Of a stretch of DNA of 64,000 bases, positions 42,675-51,142 are shown piece by piece. The notes beneath the pieces were generated by a model. It ran no database searches. It was not told the DNA's origin and saw nothing but the letters and a program-made list of their open reading frames with translations. Each line of letters opens with the position of its first letter. The stretch's first letter is position 1. Made by a program: the position numbers and the translations under genes. The stretch is taken from positions 2,852,001 to 2,916,000 of the forward strand of contig NZ_CP085725.1 of NCBI RefSeq assembly GCF_036840915.1. Direction: 5' to 3'. This DNA comes from Flavobacterium hankyongi (GTDB taxonomy: Bacteria > Bacteroidota > Bacteroidia > Flavobacteriales > Flavobacteriaceae).

Positions 42675-42919
42675 TTTTTCGAAGAAATTAGAGGTGAATG
42701 ATTGGTTAAAATTTTATTAAAATCATATCAATAATTGAGCCAAGTTTTAATAAATATTTTGTTGTTAAATTTTAAAATTGCATTGTTAACCAAATGTATA
42801 ATCTTTTTGTTATTGGATAAGATTTTGTTTGTTAATTTTTACAAATTCATAAAAGTTATTTAGAAAGAATAAAAATAACTGCTTAACGGAGCATTTTTTA
42901 GGTTAAATTGTCAAATTTA
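42675..42919. other. AT-rich intergenic region between A2M and the nuo operon
   Basis: Divergent promoter region of about 300 bases up to nuoA. I see the nuo promoter at its right end but no clear TAnnTTTG for the A2M gene. Several A/T-only inverted stretches occur (for example around 42705-42725). No reading frame or RNA-like fold is evident. Confidence 0.5.
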
Positions 42920-42950
42920 ATTGCGATTTAATTCCAGCCACGTATCTTTG
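42920..42950 (+). promoter_or_regulatory. promoter of the nuoA-N operon
   Basis: TTG (42921-42923), 19 bases, TATCTTTG (42943-42950), 21 bases before the nuoA ATG. Confidence 0.75.
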
Positions 42951-42971
42951 TAAGTGATAAATTTTATAATA

Positions 42972-43337
42972 ATGCAAACAAATCAATTTAATTATTTGCC
43001 TATTTTGATGCAAATGGGGCTAGCTGTAGGATTTGTGGTTATGACCATAATTATATCTGGAATGCTTGGTCCTAAAAGACATTCGCAAACAAAAGACAAA
43101 AATTTTGAGTGTGGTATAGAGTCGGTGGGAAATGCCCGTATTCCTTTTTCGGTAAAGTATTTCTTAGTGGCAATTTTGTTCGTGCTTTTCGATGTAGAGG
43201 TTATTTTTTTATATCCTTGGGCGGTAAATTTTAAAGATTTGGGAGTAGAAGGAATGATTAAGATGGTGATTTTTATGTCGCTGTTATTAGTTGGTTTCTT
43301 TTATATTATCAAGAAGAAAGCCCTTGAGTGGGAATAA
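42972..43337 (+). CDS. nuoA: NADH-quinone oxidoreductase subunit A
   Basis: Membrane subunit of complex I, 121 aa with three helices. 'KNFECGIESVGNARIPFSVKYF' (in part) holds the conserved Cys-Gly-Ile/Glu loop, and 'LFDVEVIFLYPWA' is the family signature. The ATG at 42972 is used. An in-frame GTG at 42954 overlaps the leader and is less likely. It is the first gene of the complete nuoA-N operon. Confidence 0.95.
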   Translation: MQTNQFNYLPILMQMGLAVGFVVMTIIISGMLGPKRHSQTKDKNFECGIESVGNARIPFSVKYFLVAILFVLFDVEVIFLYPWAVNFKDLGVEGMIKMVIFMSLLLVGFFYIIKKKALEWE

Positions 43338-43370
43338 TAATATTGTGAACGTATTTTCATAAATTTTACA

Positions 43371-43919
43371 ATGAGCGATTCAAAAGTAAATATGGTGGAA
43401 GCTCCTGAAGGATTGTCTGGAGAAGGGTTTTTCGCAACAAAATTAAGTGATGTGGTTGGTTTAGCGAGAGCTAACTCAATGTGGCCTCTTCCTTTTGCAA
43501 CATCATGTTGCGGAATTGAGTTCATGGCAACTATGGCATCTCACTATGATTTGGCACGTTTTGGTTCAGAAAGAGTAAGTTTTTCGCCAAGACAAGCAGA
43601 TATGTTAATGGTTATGGGTACTATTTCGAAAAAAATGGCTCCCATATTACGTCAAGTATATGAGCAAATGTCTGAACCAAGATGGGTTATATCTGTTGGG
43701 GCTTGTGCATGTTCTGGTGGTATATTTGACACATATTCTGTTTTACAAGGAATAGATAAAGTAATTCCTGTAGATGTTTATGTGCCTGGCTGTCCTCCAA
43801 GACCTGAACAAATTGTTGATGGTGTAATGCGTTTACAAGAATTGGTAAAATCAGAATCGGTTCGTCGTCGTAGTTCGCCAGAATACCAAGAACTATTAGC
43901 ATCTTATAATATTAAATAA
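43371..43919 (+). CDS. nuoB: NADH-quinone oxidoreductase subunit B
   Basis: Peripheral-arm subunit carrying cluster N2, the electron donor to quinone. The protein is 182 aa. The 4Fe-4S ligands are the tandem Cys in 'FATSCCGIEFMA', one Cys in 'SVGACACSGG' and one in 'YVPGCPPRPEQ'. It lies 33 bases after nuoA and 4 bases before nuoC, so it is part of the operon. Confidence 0.97.
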   Translation: MSDSKVNMVEAPEGLSGEGFFATKLSDVVGLARANSMWPLPFATSCCGIEFMATMASHYDLARFGSERVSFSPRQADMLMVMGTISKKMAPILRQVYEQMSEPRWVISVGACACSGGIFDTYSVLQGIDKVIPVDVYVPGCPPRPEQIVDGVMRLQELVKSESVRRRSSPEYQELLASYNIK

Positions 43920-43923
43920 GAAC

Positions 43924-44445
43924 ATGGCTTTAGAAAATACTCAAATTCAAGATAAGTTATCAGAAACATTTGGAGAAAGCGTAATGCATTTTCGTCAAGA
44001 AGGAGATATGTTTACGTTTGATGTTGCTGCAGATAAAATTACTGCAGTGATTTTGTTTCTTAAAAATGATGAAACACTTAATTTTCACTTCCTAACGGAT
44101 GTTTGTGGTATTCACTATCCAGATAGTGATGTTAACGAACAGTTTTCAGTTGTGTATCACTTGCACAATTGGATAGAAAATAAGCGTATCAGAATAAAAG
44201 CCTTTTTGAACGGAGAAAACCCTGAAATTAAAACAATTTCAAACATTTTCTTGTCTGCCAATTGGATGGAACGTGAAACGTATGATTTTTACGGAATCAA
44301 CTTTATTGGTCATCCACAATTAAAAAGAATCCTGAATATGGACGAAATGGTTTCATTTCCAATGAGAAAAGAATTCCCTATGGAAGATTCAGGAAGAACA
44401 GATAAAGACGACAGGTTTTTTGGAAGAACTCCATCAAACTGTTAA
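43924..44445 (+). CDS. nuoC: NADH-quinone oxidoreductase subunit C
   Basis: The 30-kDa-type subunit, 173 aa. The signature 'SANWMERETYDFYGINFIGHP' (in part) and 'LKRILNMDE' are clear. It is separate from nuoD here, unlike the NuoCD fusion of enterobacteria. It helps bind the quinone-site module to the peripheral arm. Confidence 0.95.
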   Translation: MALENTQIQDKLSETFGESVMHFRQEGDMFTFDVAADKITAVILFLKNDETLNFHFLTDVCGIHYPDSDVNEQFSVVYHLHNWIENKRIRIKAFLNGENPEIKTISNIFLSANWMERETYDFYGINFIGHPQLKRILNMDEMVSFPMRKEFPMEDSGRTDKDDRFFGRTPSNC

Positions 44446-44468
44446 TATATAATTTTTCAGATTCAATA

Positions 44469-45704
44469 ATGTCAGAACTATTATTAACACCAGAGCATCG
44501 CTACGCAAAAGTCATCAACGAAAGACGTAATGAAGACGGAAGTGAGCTTTCTATCCTAAACTTAGGGCCTACACACCCGGCAACTCACGGGATTTTCCAA
44601 AACATCCTTTTAATGGATGGTGAGCGTATCCTTGATGCAGAACCTACTATTGGTTACATTCACAGAGCTTTCGAAAAAATTGCTGAAAACAGACCTTTTT
44701 ACCAAATCACACCGCTTACAGACCGTATGAACTACTGTTCGTCACCAATCAATAATATGGCTTGGTGGATGACAGTAGAGAAACTTTTAAATGTTGAAGT
44801 GCCAAAACGTGCTCAGTATTTAAGAGTTATTGTTATGGAGTTGGCTCGTATAGCAGACCATATTATTTGTAACTCGATTTTAGGGGTAGATACTGGTGCT
44901 TATACAGGTTTTTTGTATGTATTCCAGTTCCGTGAAAAAATTTATGAGATTTATGAAGAAATTTGTGGAGCTCGTTTAACGACAAACATGGGAAGAATTG
45001 GAGGTTTCGAAAGAGAATGGTCTGACGAAGCTTTTAGAAAATTAAATCTTTTTCTTGAGGAATTCCCTCCAGTTTGGAAAGAATTTGAAAACCTTTTTGA
45101 AAGAAACAGAATCTTTATTGATAGAACGGTAAATGTTGGACCTATATCTGCTGAGAGGGCAATGCAATATGGTTTTACAGGACCAAATTTACGTGCTGCA
45201 GGAGTTGATTATGATGTTCGTGTCGCACAACCATACTCTTCTTATGAAGATTTTGAATTTATAGTTCCAGTTGGAAAATCAGGAGATACTTACGATCGTT
45301 TTTGTGTGCGTAATGCAGAAGTTTGGGAGAGTTTAAGTATTATCCGTCAAGCATTGGCTAAATTACCAGAAGGTCCTTACCATGCAGATGTTCCTGATTA
45401 TTATCTTCCTCCAAAAGAAGATGTTTATAATAACATGGAATCATTAATCTACCACTTTAAAATTGTAATGGGTGAAGTGCCTGTACCAGTGGCAGAAATT
45501 TATCATCCTGTTGAAGGTGGAAACGGAGAATTAGGTTTTTACTTAATTACCGATGGAAGTAGAACTCCATATAGATTACATTTCCGTCGTCCATGCTTTA
45601 TTTACTATCAAGCATATCCAGAAATGATTAAAGGAGCATTATTATCAGATGCTATCGTAATATTATCAAGTCTTAATGTAATTGCTGGCGAATTAGACGC
45701 TTAA
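44469..45704 (+). CDS. nuoD: NADH-quinone oxidoreductase subunit D
   Basis: The 49-kDa subunit, 411 aa, forming the quinone pocket with NuoB. 'LGPTHPATHGIFQNILLMDGE' (in part) and the following 'IGYIHRAFEKIAE' contain the conserved His and Tyr region. 'MGRIGGFERE' and 'DRTVNVGPISAERA' are typical. It is related to NiFe-hydrogenase large subunits but lacks the metal-binding cysteines. Confidence 0.97.
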   Translation: MSELLLTPEHRYAKVINERRNEDGSELSILNLGPTHPATHGIFQNILLMDGERILDAEPTIGYIHRAFEKIAENRPFYQITPLTDRMNYCSSPINNMAWWMTVEKLLNVEVPKRAQYLRVIVMELARIADHIICNSILGVDTGAYTGFLYVFQFREKIYEIYEEICGARLTTNMGRIGGFEREWSDEAFRKLNLFLEEFPPVWKEFENLFERNRIFIDRTVNVGPISAERAMQYGFTGPNLRAAGVDYDVRVAQPYSSYEDFEFIVPVGKSGDTYDRFCVRNAEVWESLSIIRQALAKLPEGPYHADVPDYYLPPKEDVYNNMESLIYHFKIVMGEVPVPVAEIYHPVEGGNGELGFYLITDGSRTPYRLHFRRPCFIYYQAYPEMIKGALLSDAIVILSSLNVIAGELDA

Positions 45705-45709
45705 TAATT

Positions 45710-46243
45710 ATGGGAGAAATATCGAATATAAAACAAAACATAAATATTTCGGAAGCATTAATGGCTCGAATCAATGAACTGATTAGTCATTATCCCGAAG
45801 ATAAAAGAAAATCAGCACTACTTCCGGTTTTGCATGAAGTACAAGATGCTCACGATAACTGGTTAAGTATAGAATTGCAAGATAAAGTTGCCGAAATTTT
45901 ACACATTAAACCAGTTGAGGTTTACGAAGTAGTTTCTTTTTACACGATGTTCAACAGAAGACCTATTGGAAAATATATGTTTGAATTTTGCCAAACTTCA
46001 TGTTGTGTTACACGTGGTGTAGAAAATCTGATGGATTATGCTTGTGATAAACTAGGAGTAAAAATTGGTGAAACTACTGCTGACGGTATGTTCGAAATAC
46101 GTGGTGTAGAATGTCTAGGAGCATGTGGTTATGCGCCAATGTTACAGTTGGGCGATTTCTACCATGAAAATCTTTCTAAAGAAAAGTTCGATCAATTAGT
46201 TGAAGATTGTAAAGCTGGAAAAATAACTTTACACGATAAATAA
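45710..46243 (+). CDS. nuoE: NADH-quinone oxidoreductase subunit E
   Basis: The 24-kDa subunit with the 2Fe-2S cluster N1a, 177 aa. The ligands lie in 'FCQTSCCVTRG' (Cys-x4-Cys) and 'VECLGACGYAP' (Cys-x3-Cys), a thioredoxin-like fold. It starts 5 bases after nuoD and ends 4 bases before nuoF. Confidence 0.96.
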   Translation: MGEISNIKQNINISEALMARINELISHYPEDKRKSALLPVLHEVQDAHDNWLSIELQDKVAEILHIKPVEVYEVVSFYTMFNRRPIGKYMFEFCQTSCCVTRGVENLMDYACDKLGVKIGETTADGMFEIRGVECLGACGYAPMLQLGDFYHENLSKEKFDQLVEDCKAGKITLHDK

Positions 46244-46247
46244 TACC

Positions 46248-47615
46248 ATGGGAAGAAAAATATTATTAGATAAAATCAATATTCCGGGTATCAAAACCTA
46301 TGAAGTATACCGTCAAAATGGTGGTTATGCTTCAGTGGAAAAAGCTTTAAAGCAAATGACGCCAGATGAAGTTACTGAAGAGGTAAAAACATCTGGAATT
46401 AGAGGTCGTGGAGGGGCAGGTTTCCCAGTAGGAATGAAATGGAGTTTTATTGATAAAAAATCAGGTAATCCTCGTCATTTGGTTTGTAATGCAGACGAAT
46501 CTGAACCTGGAACTTTCAAGGACCGTTATTTAATGGAATACATTCCTCACTTGTTAATTGAGGGTATGATTACATCTTCATATGCTTTAGGAGCAAATCT
46601 ATCGTATATCTACATTCGTGGAGAATACATGTGGGTGTATAAAATTTTAGAAAGAGCCATTGCCGAAGCAAAAGCTGCTGGTTGGTTAGGTAAAAATATC
46701 TTAGGTTCTGGTTACGATTTGGATTTATATGTTCAAATAGGAGGTGGAGCTTACATCTGTGGGGAAGAAACCGCTTTGATTGAATCATTAGAAGGTAAAA
46801 GAGGTAATCCTCGTATAAAACCGCCATTCCCAGCTGTAAAAGGGTTATGGCAAAATCCAACGGTGGTAAACAATGTTGAGTCTATTTCAGCTGTGCCTTG
46901 GATTGTAATGAACACAGGAGCAGAATATGCTAAAATAGGTATTGAACGTTCAACAGGAACAAAATTAATTTCAGCTTCTGGTCATATTAAAAATCCTGGA
47001 GTTTATGAAATTGAATTAGGGGTTTCGGTTGAAGAATTTATTAATTCAGATGAGTATTGTGGAGGTATGATTGATGATAGACCATTAAAGGCTTTAGTGC
47101 CTGGAGGTTCATCGGTGCCAATTTTACCAGCACATTTAATATATAAAACTGCTGCAGGAACAGATCGTTTAATGACATATGAGTCATTATCTGATGGTGG
47201 ATTTGCAACTGGATCAATGTTAGGTTCAGGTGGATTTATAGTTTATAATGACACTACTTGTATTGTAAGAAACACTTGGAACTTTTCACGTTTCTATCAC
47301 CATGAATCTTGTGGTCAATGTACACCATGTCGTGAAGGAACGGGTTGGTTAGAAAAAATTCTTTGGAGAATTGAAAATGGTCAAGGTCGTGAAGAGGATA
47401 TTGAATTATTATGGAGTATTCAATCTAAAATTGAAGGAAACACAATTTGTCCTTTAGGTGATGCTGCTTCTTGGCCTGTAGCCGCTGCTATTCGTCACTT
47501 TAAAGAAGAATTTGAGTACCACATTCGTTTCCCTGAAAAAATTAAAAATAGAGAGCATTTTGTAGCTGAGCCTTTCGAAAAAGTAAGACACTTAGTAGCA
47601 AAACAAACTGTATAA
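46248..47615 (+). CDS. nuoF: NADH-quinone oxidoreductase subunit F
   Basis: The 51-kDa NADH- and FMN-binding subunit, 455 aa. The Gly-rich FMN/NADH loop is 'GIRGRGGAGFPVGMKW', and 'CNADESEPGTFKDR' and 'GGGAYICGEETALIES' follow. Cluster N3 ligands lie in 'ESCGQCTPCREG' and 'NTICPLGDA'. The presence of NuoE and NuoF shows that this complex I uses NADH directly. A 72-base gap precedes nuoG. Confidence 0.97.
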   Translation: MGRKILLDKINIPGIKTYEVYRQNGGYASVEKALKQMTPDEVTEEVKTSGIRGRGGAGFPVGMKWSFIDKKSGNPRHLVCNADESEPGTFKDRYLMEYIPHLLIEGMITSSYALGANLSYIYIRGEYMWVYKILERAIAEAKAAGWLGKNILGSGYDLDLYVQIGGGAYICGEETALIESLEGKRGNPRIKPPFPAVKGLWQNPTVVNNVESISAVPWIVMNTGAEYAKIGIERSTGTKLISASGHIKNPGVYEIELGVSVEEFINSDEYCGGMIDDRPLKALVPGGSSVPILPAHLIYKTAAGTDRLMTYESLSDGGFATGSMLGSGGFIVYNDTTCIVRNTWNFSRFYHHESCGQCTPCREGTGWLEKILWRIENGQGREEDIELLWSIQSKIEGNTICPLGDAASWPVAAAIRHFKEEFEYHIRFPEKIKNREHFVAEPFEKVRHLVAKQTV

Positions 47616-47687
47616 AGTCAAAAGTTTAAAAGTCACAAAGTCAATGGAGTTAATCTCTTTCGGCTTTCGACATTAAGACCAAAATAA

Positions 47688-48713
47688 ATGAAAGTAACAA
47701 TAGACGGTCAAAGTATAGAAGTGGAACCAGGAACAACTATCCTGCAAGCTGCTCGTATGATTGGTGGAGAACTAGTTCCGCCAGCCATGTGCTATTATTC
47801 AAAATTAAAAGGAAGCGGTGGTAAATGCCGTTGCTGTTTAGTAGAAGTTGCAAAAGGAAGCGATGCTGATCCTCGTCCTATGCCTAAACTTGTTGCCTCT
47901 TGTGTGACAGGTTGTATGGATGGAATGGAAGTAAACAGTAAATCTTCTGAAAGAGTGGAAGAAGCTCGAAAATCGGTAACAGAATTTTTGTTAATCAATC
48001 ACCCATTAGATTGTCCGGTTTGTGATCAGGCAGGGGAATGTGATTTGCAAAACTTAAGTTTCGAACATGGAAAATCAAAAACTCGTTTTATCGAAGAGAA
48101 AAGAACTTTCGAACCAGAAGATATTGGTCCATACATTCAATTGCACATGAATCGTTGTATTTTATGTCAGCGTTGTGTTCAGGTGGCAGACCAATTAACA
48201 GACAACCGTGTTCACGGTGTTATGGATCGTGGAGATCATGCTAATATTTCTACATGTATTTCTAAAGCTATCGATAATGAGTTCTCTGGAAATATGATTG
48301 ATGTATGTCCAGTTGGAGCTTTAACAGATAAAACATTCCGTTTCAAATCTAGAGTTTGGTTTAACAAGCCATATAATGCTCACCGTGATTGTGATAAATG
48401 TTGTGGAAAAGCTACAGTTTGGATGTTTGGTAACGAAATTCAACGTGTTACAGGTCGTAAAGATGAGTATCATGAAGTAGAGGAATTCATTTGTAATACT
48501 TGTCGTTTTGACAAAAAAGATGTGAATGACTGGGTTATTGAAGGACCTCGTAAATTTGAAAAAGATTCTGTTATCAATCAAAACAATTACACTCGTAAAA
48601 CCGAACAAGTTGTTATTGAAACAGAGGAACATATTTTATTAGGTCGTGAAGAAGATCGTAAAAAAATCAGTATGCCAGACTTTCCGTTAGATTCTAATCC
48701 TAAAAAAATATAA
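47688..48713 (+). CDS. nuoG: NADH-quinone oxidoreductase subunit G, short form
   Basis: Iron-sulfur subunit of only 341 aa, against roughly 700-900 in most NuoG. The N-terminal 2Fe-2S domain has 'CYYSKLKGSGGKCRCC', the His-Cys3 4Fe-4S site has 'NHPLDCPVCDQAGECDLQ', and the next 4Fe-4S site has 'NRCILCQRCVQVAD' and 'DVCPVGALTDKTFRFK'. A Cys-rich segment ('HRDCDKCCGKATVW' and 'ICNTCRFDKKDVNDW') marks the start of the molybdopterin-type domain, whose remainder is missing. The stop is clean and nuoH follows two bases later, so the short form is genuine. Similar short forms are known in flavobacteria. Confidence 0.93.
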   Translation: MKVTIDGQSIEVEPGTTILQAARMIGGELVPPAMCYYSKLKGSGGKCRCCLVEVAKGSDADPRPMPKLVASCVTGCMDGMEVNSKSSERVEEARKSVTEFLLINHPLDCPVCDQAGECDLQNLSFEHGKSKTRFIEEKRTFEPEDIGPYIQLHMNRCILCQRCVQVADQLTDNRVHGVMDRGDHANISTCISKAIDNEFSGNMIDVCPVGALTDKTFRFKSRVWFNKPYNAHRDCDKCCGKATVWMFGNEIQRVTGRKDEYHEVEEFICNTCRFDKKDVNDWVIEGPRKFEKDSVINQNNYTRKTEQVVIETEEHILLGREEDRKKISMPDFPLDSNPKKI

Positions 48714-48715
48714 GC

Positions 48716-49750
48716 ATGTTAGACAGTACATTTTTTATAGAAAAAGGGATTATTATTTTAGTGGTTTTTGCAGTAACTATGATTTTTGCCATGTATTCTA
48801 CTTGGGCAGAACGTAAAGTTGCTGCTTTTCTTCAGGATCGTGTAGGTCCTAACCGTGCTGGTTTTGGAGGTTTACTACAACCTTTGGCAGACGGTCTTAA
48901 ATTGTTTTCAAAAGAAGAATTTTTTCCAAATACTCCTAATAAATTTTTATTCATAGTAGGTCCAGCTATTGCTATGAGTACTGCATTAATGACAAGTGCT
49001 GTATTGCCATGGGGTGATAAATTAGTGATTTTTGGAAAAGAAGTTATATTGCAGGCTACTGATATTGATGTAGCTTTGTTATATGTTTTCGGAGTTATCT
49101 CAGTTGGAGTTTACGGAATTATGATTGGAGGATGGGCATCTAACAATAAATTCTCTTTAATGGGAGCTGTTCGTGCATCTTCACAAATGATTTCATACGA
49201 AGTTGCAATGGGATTATCAATCATCGCTTTATTGATGATGACAGGAACATTGAGCTTAAAAGAAATTTCAATGCAACAATCAGAATGGAGATGGAATGTA
49301 TTATACCAACCAGTTTCATTCTTAATCTTTTTAATTTGTGCTTTCGCAGAAACAAACAGAACACCTTTCGACTTAGCAGAGTGTGAATCGGAATTAATTG
49401 GAGGTTATCACACAGAATATTCTTCAATGAAAATGGGATTCTATTTGTTTGCAGAATATGCTAATATGTTCATTTCTTCGGCAATTTTATCTATTTTATT
49501 CTTTGGAGGGTACAATTATCCTGGAATGCAATGGATGACTGAAAATGTTGGAGTAAATGCAGCAAATGTTCTTGGAATTATAGCTTTATTGGTAAAAATA
49601 TGTTGTTTCATTTTCTTCTATATGTGGGTAAGATGGACAATACCAAGATTCCGTTACGATCAATTAATGAATCTAGGGTGGAGAATATTAATTCCGCTTG
49701 CTATTATAAACATTATGATTACTGGAGTTTGCATTTTAGCTTTTAAATAA
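48716..49750 (+). CDS. nuoH: NADH-quinone oxidoreductase subunit H
   Basis: Membrane subunit at the quinone entry site, 344 aa with eight or more helices. Signatures: 'WAERKVAAFLQDRVGPNRAG', 'LQPLADGLKLFSKEEFFPN' and 'AETNRTPFDLAECESELIGGY' (in part), the conserved acidic loop. It lies two bases after nuoG. Confidence 0.97.
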   Translation: MLDSTFFIEKGIIILVVFAVTMIFAMYSTWAERKVAAFLQDRVGPNRAGFGGLLQPLADGLKLFSKEEFFPNTPNKFLFIVGPAIAMSTALMTSAVLPWGDKLVIFGKEVILQATDIDVALLYVFGVISVGVYGIMIGGWASNNKFSLMGAVRASSQMISYEVAMGLSIIALLMMTGTLSLKEISMQQSEWRWNVLYQPVSFLIFLICAFAETNRTPFDLAECESELIGGYHTEYSSMKMGFYLFAEYANMFISSAILSILFFGGYNYPGMQWMTENVGVNAANVLGIIALLVKICCFIFFYMWVRWTIPRFRYDQLMNLGWRILIPLAIINIMITGVCILAFK

Positions 49751-49756
49751 AAAAAT

Positions 49757-50302
49757 ATGTCAACGTCTATTCAAAATATATCTTTATCAGGAAGAAAAAA
49801 AGAAGTTTCTAACAAAGAAATGACTTTTTGGGAAAGCCTGTATTTGGTTGCTATTGTAAAAGGTTTGATGATTACAATCAAACACTTTTTTAGAAAAAAA
49901 GTAACTATTCATTACCCAGAGCAAACACGTGAAATGAGTCCTGTTTATCGCGGGAGACACATGTTAAAACGTGATGAGCAAGGTCGTGAAAACTGTACGG
50001 CTTGTGGATTGTGTGCTTTGTCATGCCCTGCAGAAGCAATTACAATGAAAGCTGCTGAGCGTAAAAAAGGCGAAGAGCATTTATACCGTGAGGAAAAATA
50101 TGCTGAGATTTACGAAATCAATATGCTTCGTTGTATTTTTTGTGGTTTGTGTGAAGAAGCTTGTCCAAAAGACGCTATCTATCTAACAGTTTCTAAAGAA
50201 TTAGTTCCTGCAAATTACGATAGAGAAGATTTCATCTTCGGGAAAGATAAATTAGTTATGCCGCTTGAAATGGCTATTGCAAATTCTAAATCAGTAAACT
50301 AG
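49757..50302 (+). CDS. nuoI: NADH-quinone oxidoreductase subunit I
   Basis: The 23-kDa subunit with two 4Fe-4S clusters (N6a and N6b), 181 aa. The ligand motifs are 'CTACGLCALSCP' and 'CIFCGLCEEACP', each Cys-x2-Cys-x2-Cys-x3-Cys-Pro. The N-terminal amphipathic part 'VAIVKGLMITIKHFF' attaches it to the membrane arm. It relays electrons towards NuoB. Confidence 0.97.
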   Translation: MSTSIQNISLSGRKKEVSNKEMTFWESLYLVAIVKGLMITIKHFFRKKVTIHYPEQTREMSPVYRGRHMLKRDEQGRENCTACGLCALSCPAEAITMKAAERKKGEEHLYREEKYAEIYEINMLRCIFCGLCEEACPKDAIYLTVSKELVPANYDREDFIFGKDKLVMPLEMAIANSKSVN

Positions 50303-50304
50303 CT

Positions 50305-50814
50305 ATGTCGTTATTAACTATATTCTATATTTTGTCTGCAATTACAATTGCGACTGCGTTTTTAACTATCATTAGTAAAAATCCAATTCATAGTGCTATT
50401 TACTTAGTAATCTGTTTCTTTACAGTGGCAGGTCATTATTTGTTGTTTAATGCGCAGTTTTTAGCACTTGTACATATTATTGTGTATTCGGGAGCTATCA
50501 TGGTACTCTTCTTATTCACCATCATGTTGATGAATCTCAATCAAGAAGACGAACCTCATAAAAAATTAGCCACAAAATTAGCTGCTGCTGTTTCCTTTGG
50601 ACTAGTTTGTTTTGTTTTATTGGCTGTTTTTATTAAAGCGATGCCAATTATTGATAATTACAAGCAAACAGGTCAAGACTTTCAATCGATAAAAGTTCTA
50701 GGAAGAGTATTGCTAAACGAATATATGGTTCCGTTTGAATTTGCATCAGTATTATTACTTGTAGCAATGATTGGAGCAGTGTTATTGTCTAAAAAAGAAA
50801 AATCTATTCAGTAA
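50305..50814 (+). CDS. nuoJ: NADH-quinone oxidoreductase subunit J
   Basis: Membrane subunit of 169 aa with five hydrophobic segments. 'ISKNPIHSAIYLVICFFTVAG' (in part) and 'LALVHIIVYSGAIMVLFLF' are family signatures. It begins two bases after nuoI, and one base separates its stop from the nuoK ATG. Confidence 0.95.
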   Translation: MSLLTIFYILSAITIATAFLTIISKNPIHSAIYLVICFFTVAGHYLLFNAQFLALVHIIVYSGAIMVLFLFTIMLMNLNQEDEPHKKLATKLAAAVSFGLVCFVLLAVFIKAMPIIDNYKQTGQDFQSIKVLGRVLLNEYMVPFEFASVLLLVAMIGAVLLSKKEKSIQ

Positions 50815-50815
50815 A

Positions 50816-51136
50816 ATGCAAAATATATTACAACAAATAGGAATCGAAAATTACATCTATCTATCTGTAATTTTATTCTGTATTGGGATTTTTGGAGTTT
50901 TGTATAGAAGAAATGCTATTATCATGTTCATGTCTATCGAAATTATGTTAAATGCTGTAAACTTATTGTTTGTGGCTTTTTCAACATTTCATCAAGATGC
51001 ACAAGGACAGGTTTTCGTATTCTTCTCTATGGCTGTAGCTGCTGCAGAAGTAGCTGTTGGTTTGGCAATTTTGGTTTCTATTTTTAGAAACTTAAGTTCA
51101 ATCGACATTGATAATTTAAAAAATTTAAAAGGATAA
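50816..51136 (+). CDS. nuoK: NADH-quinone oxidoreductase subunit K
   Basis: MrpC-like membrane subunit, 106 aa with three helices. 'YLSVILFCIGIFGVLYRRNAI', 'MSIEIMLNAVNLLFVAF' (Glu in the second helix, proton path) and 'AAAEVAVGLAILVSIFR' are typical. The ATG at 50816 follows the nuoJ stop. A longer frame from 50771 would lie inside nuoJ. Confidence 0.95.
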   Translation: MQNILQQIGIENYIYLSVILFCIGIFGVLYRRNAIIMFMSIEIMLNAVNLLFVAFSTFHQDAQGQVFVFFSMAVAAAEVAVGLAILVSIFRNLSSIDIDNLKNLKG

Positions 51137-51142
51137 ATACTA

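Noticed and set aside
47616..47687. Gap between nuoF and nuoG as a promoter or small gene
   Set aside because: It is a 72-base stretch with loose AGTC/AAAGT repeats and no TAnnTTTG box or frame.
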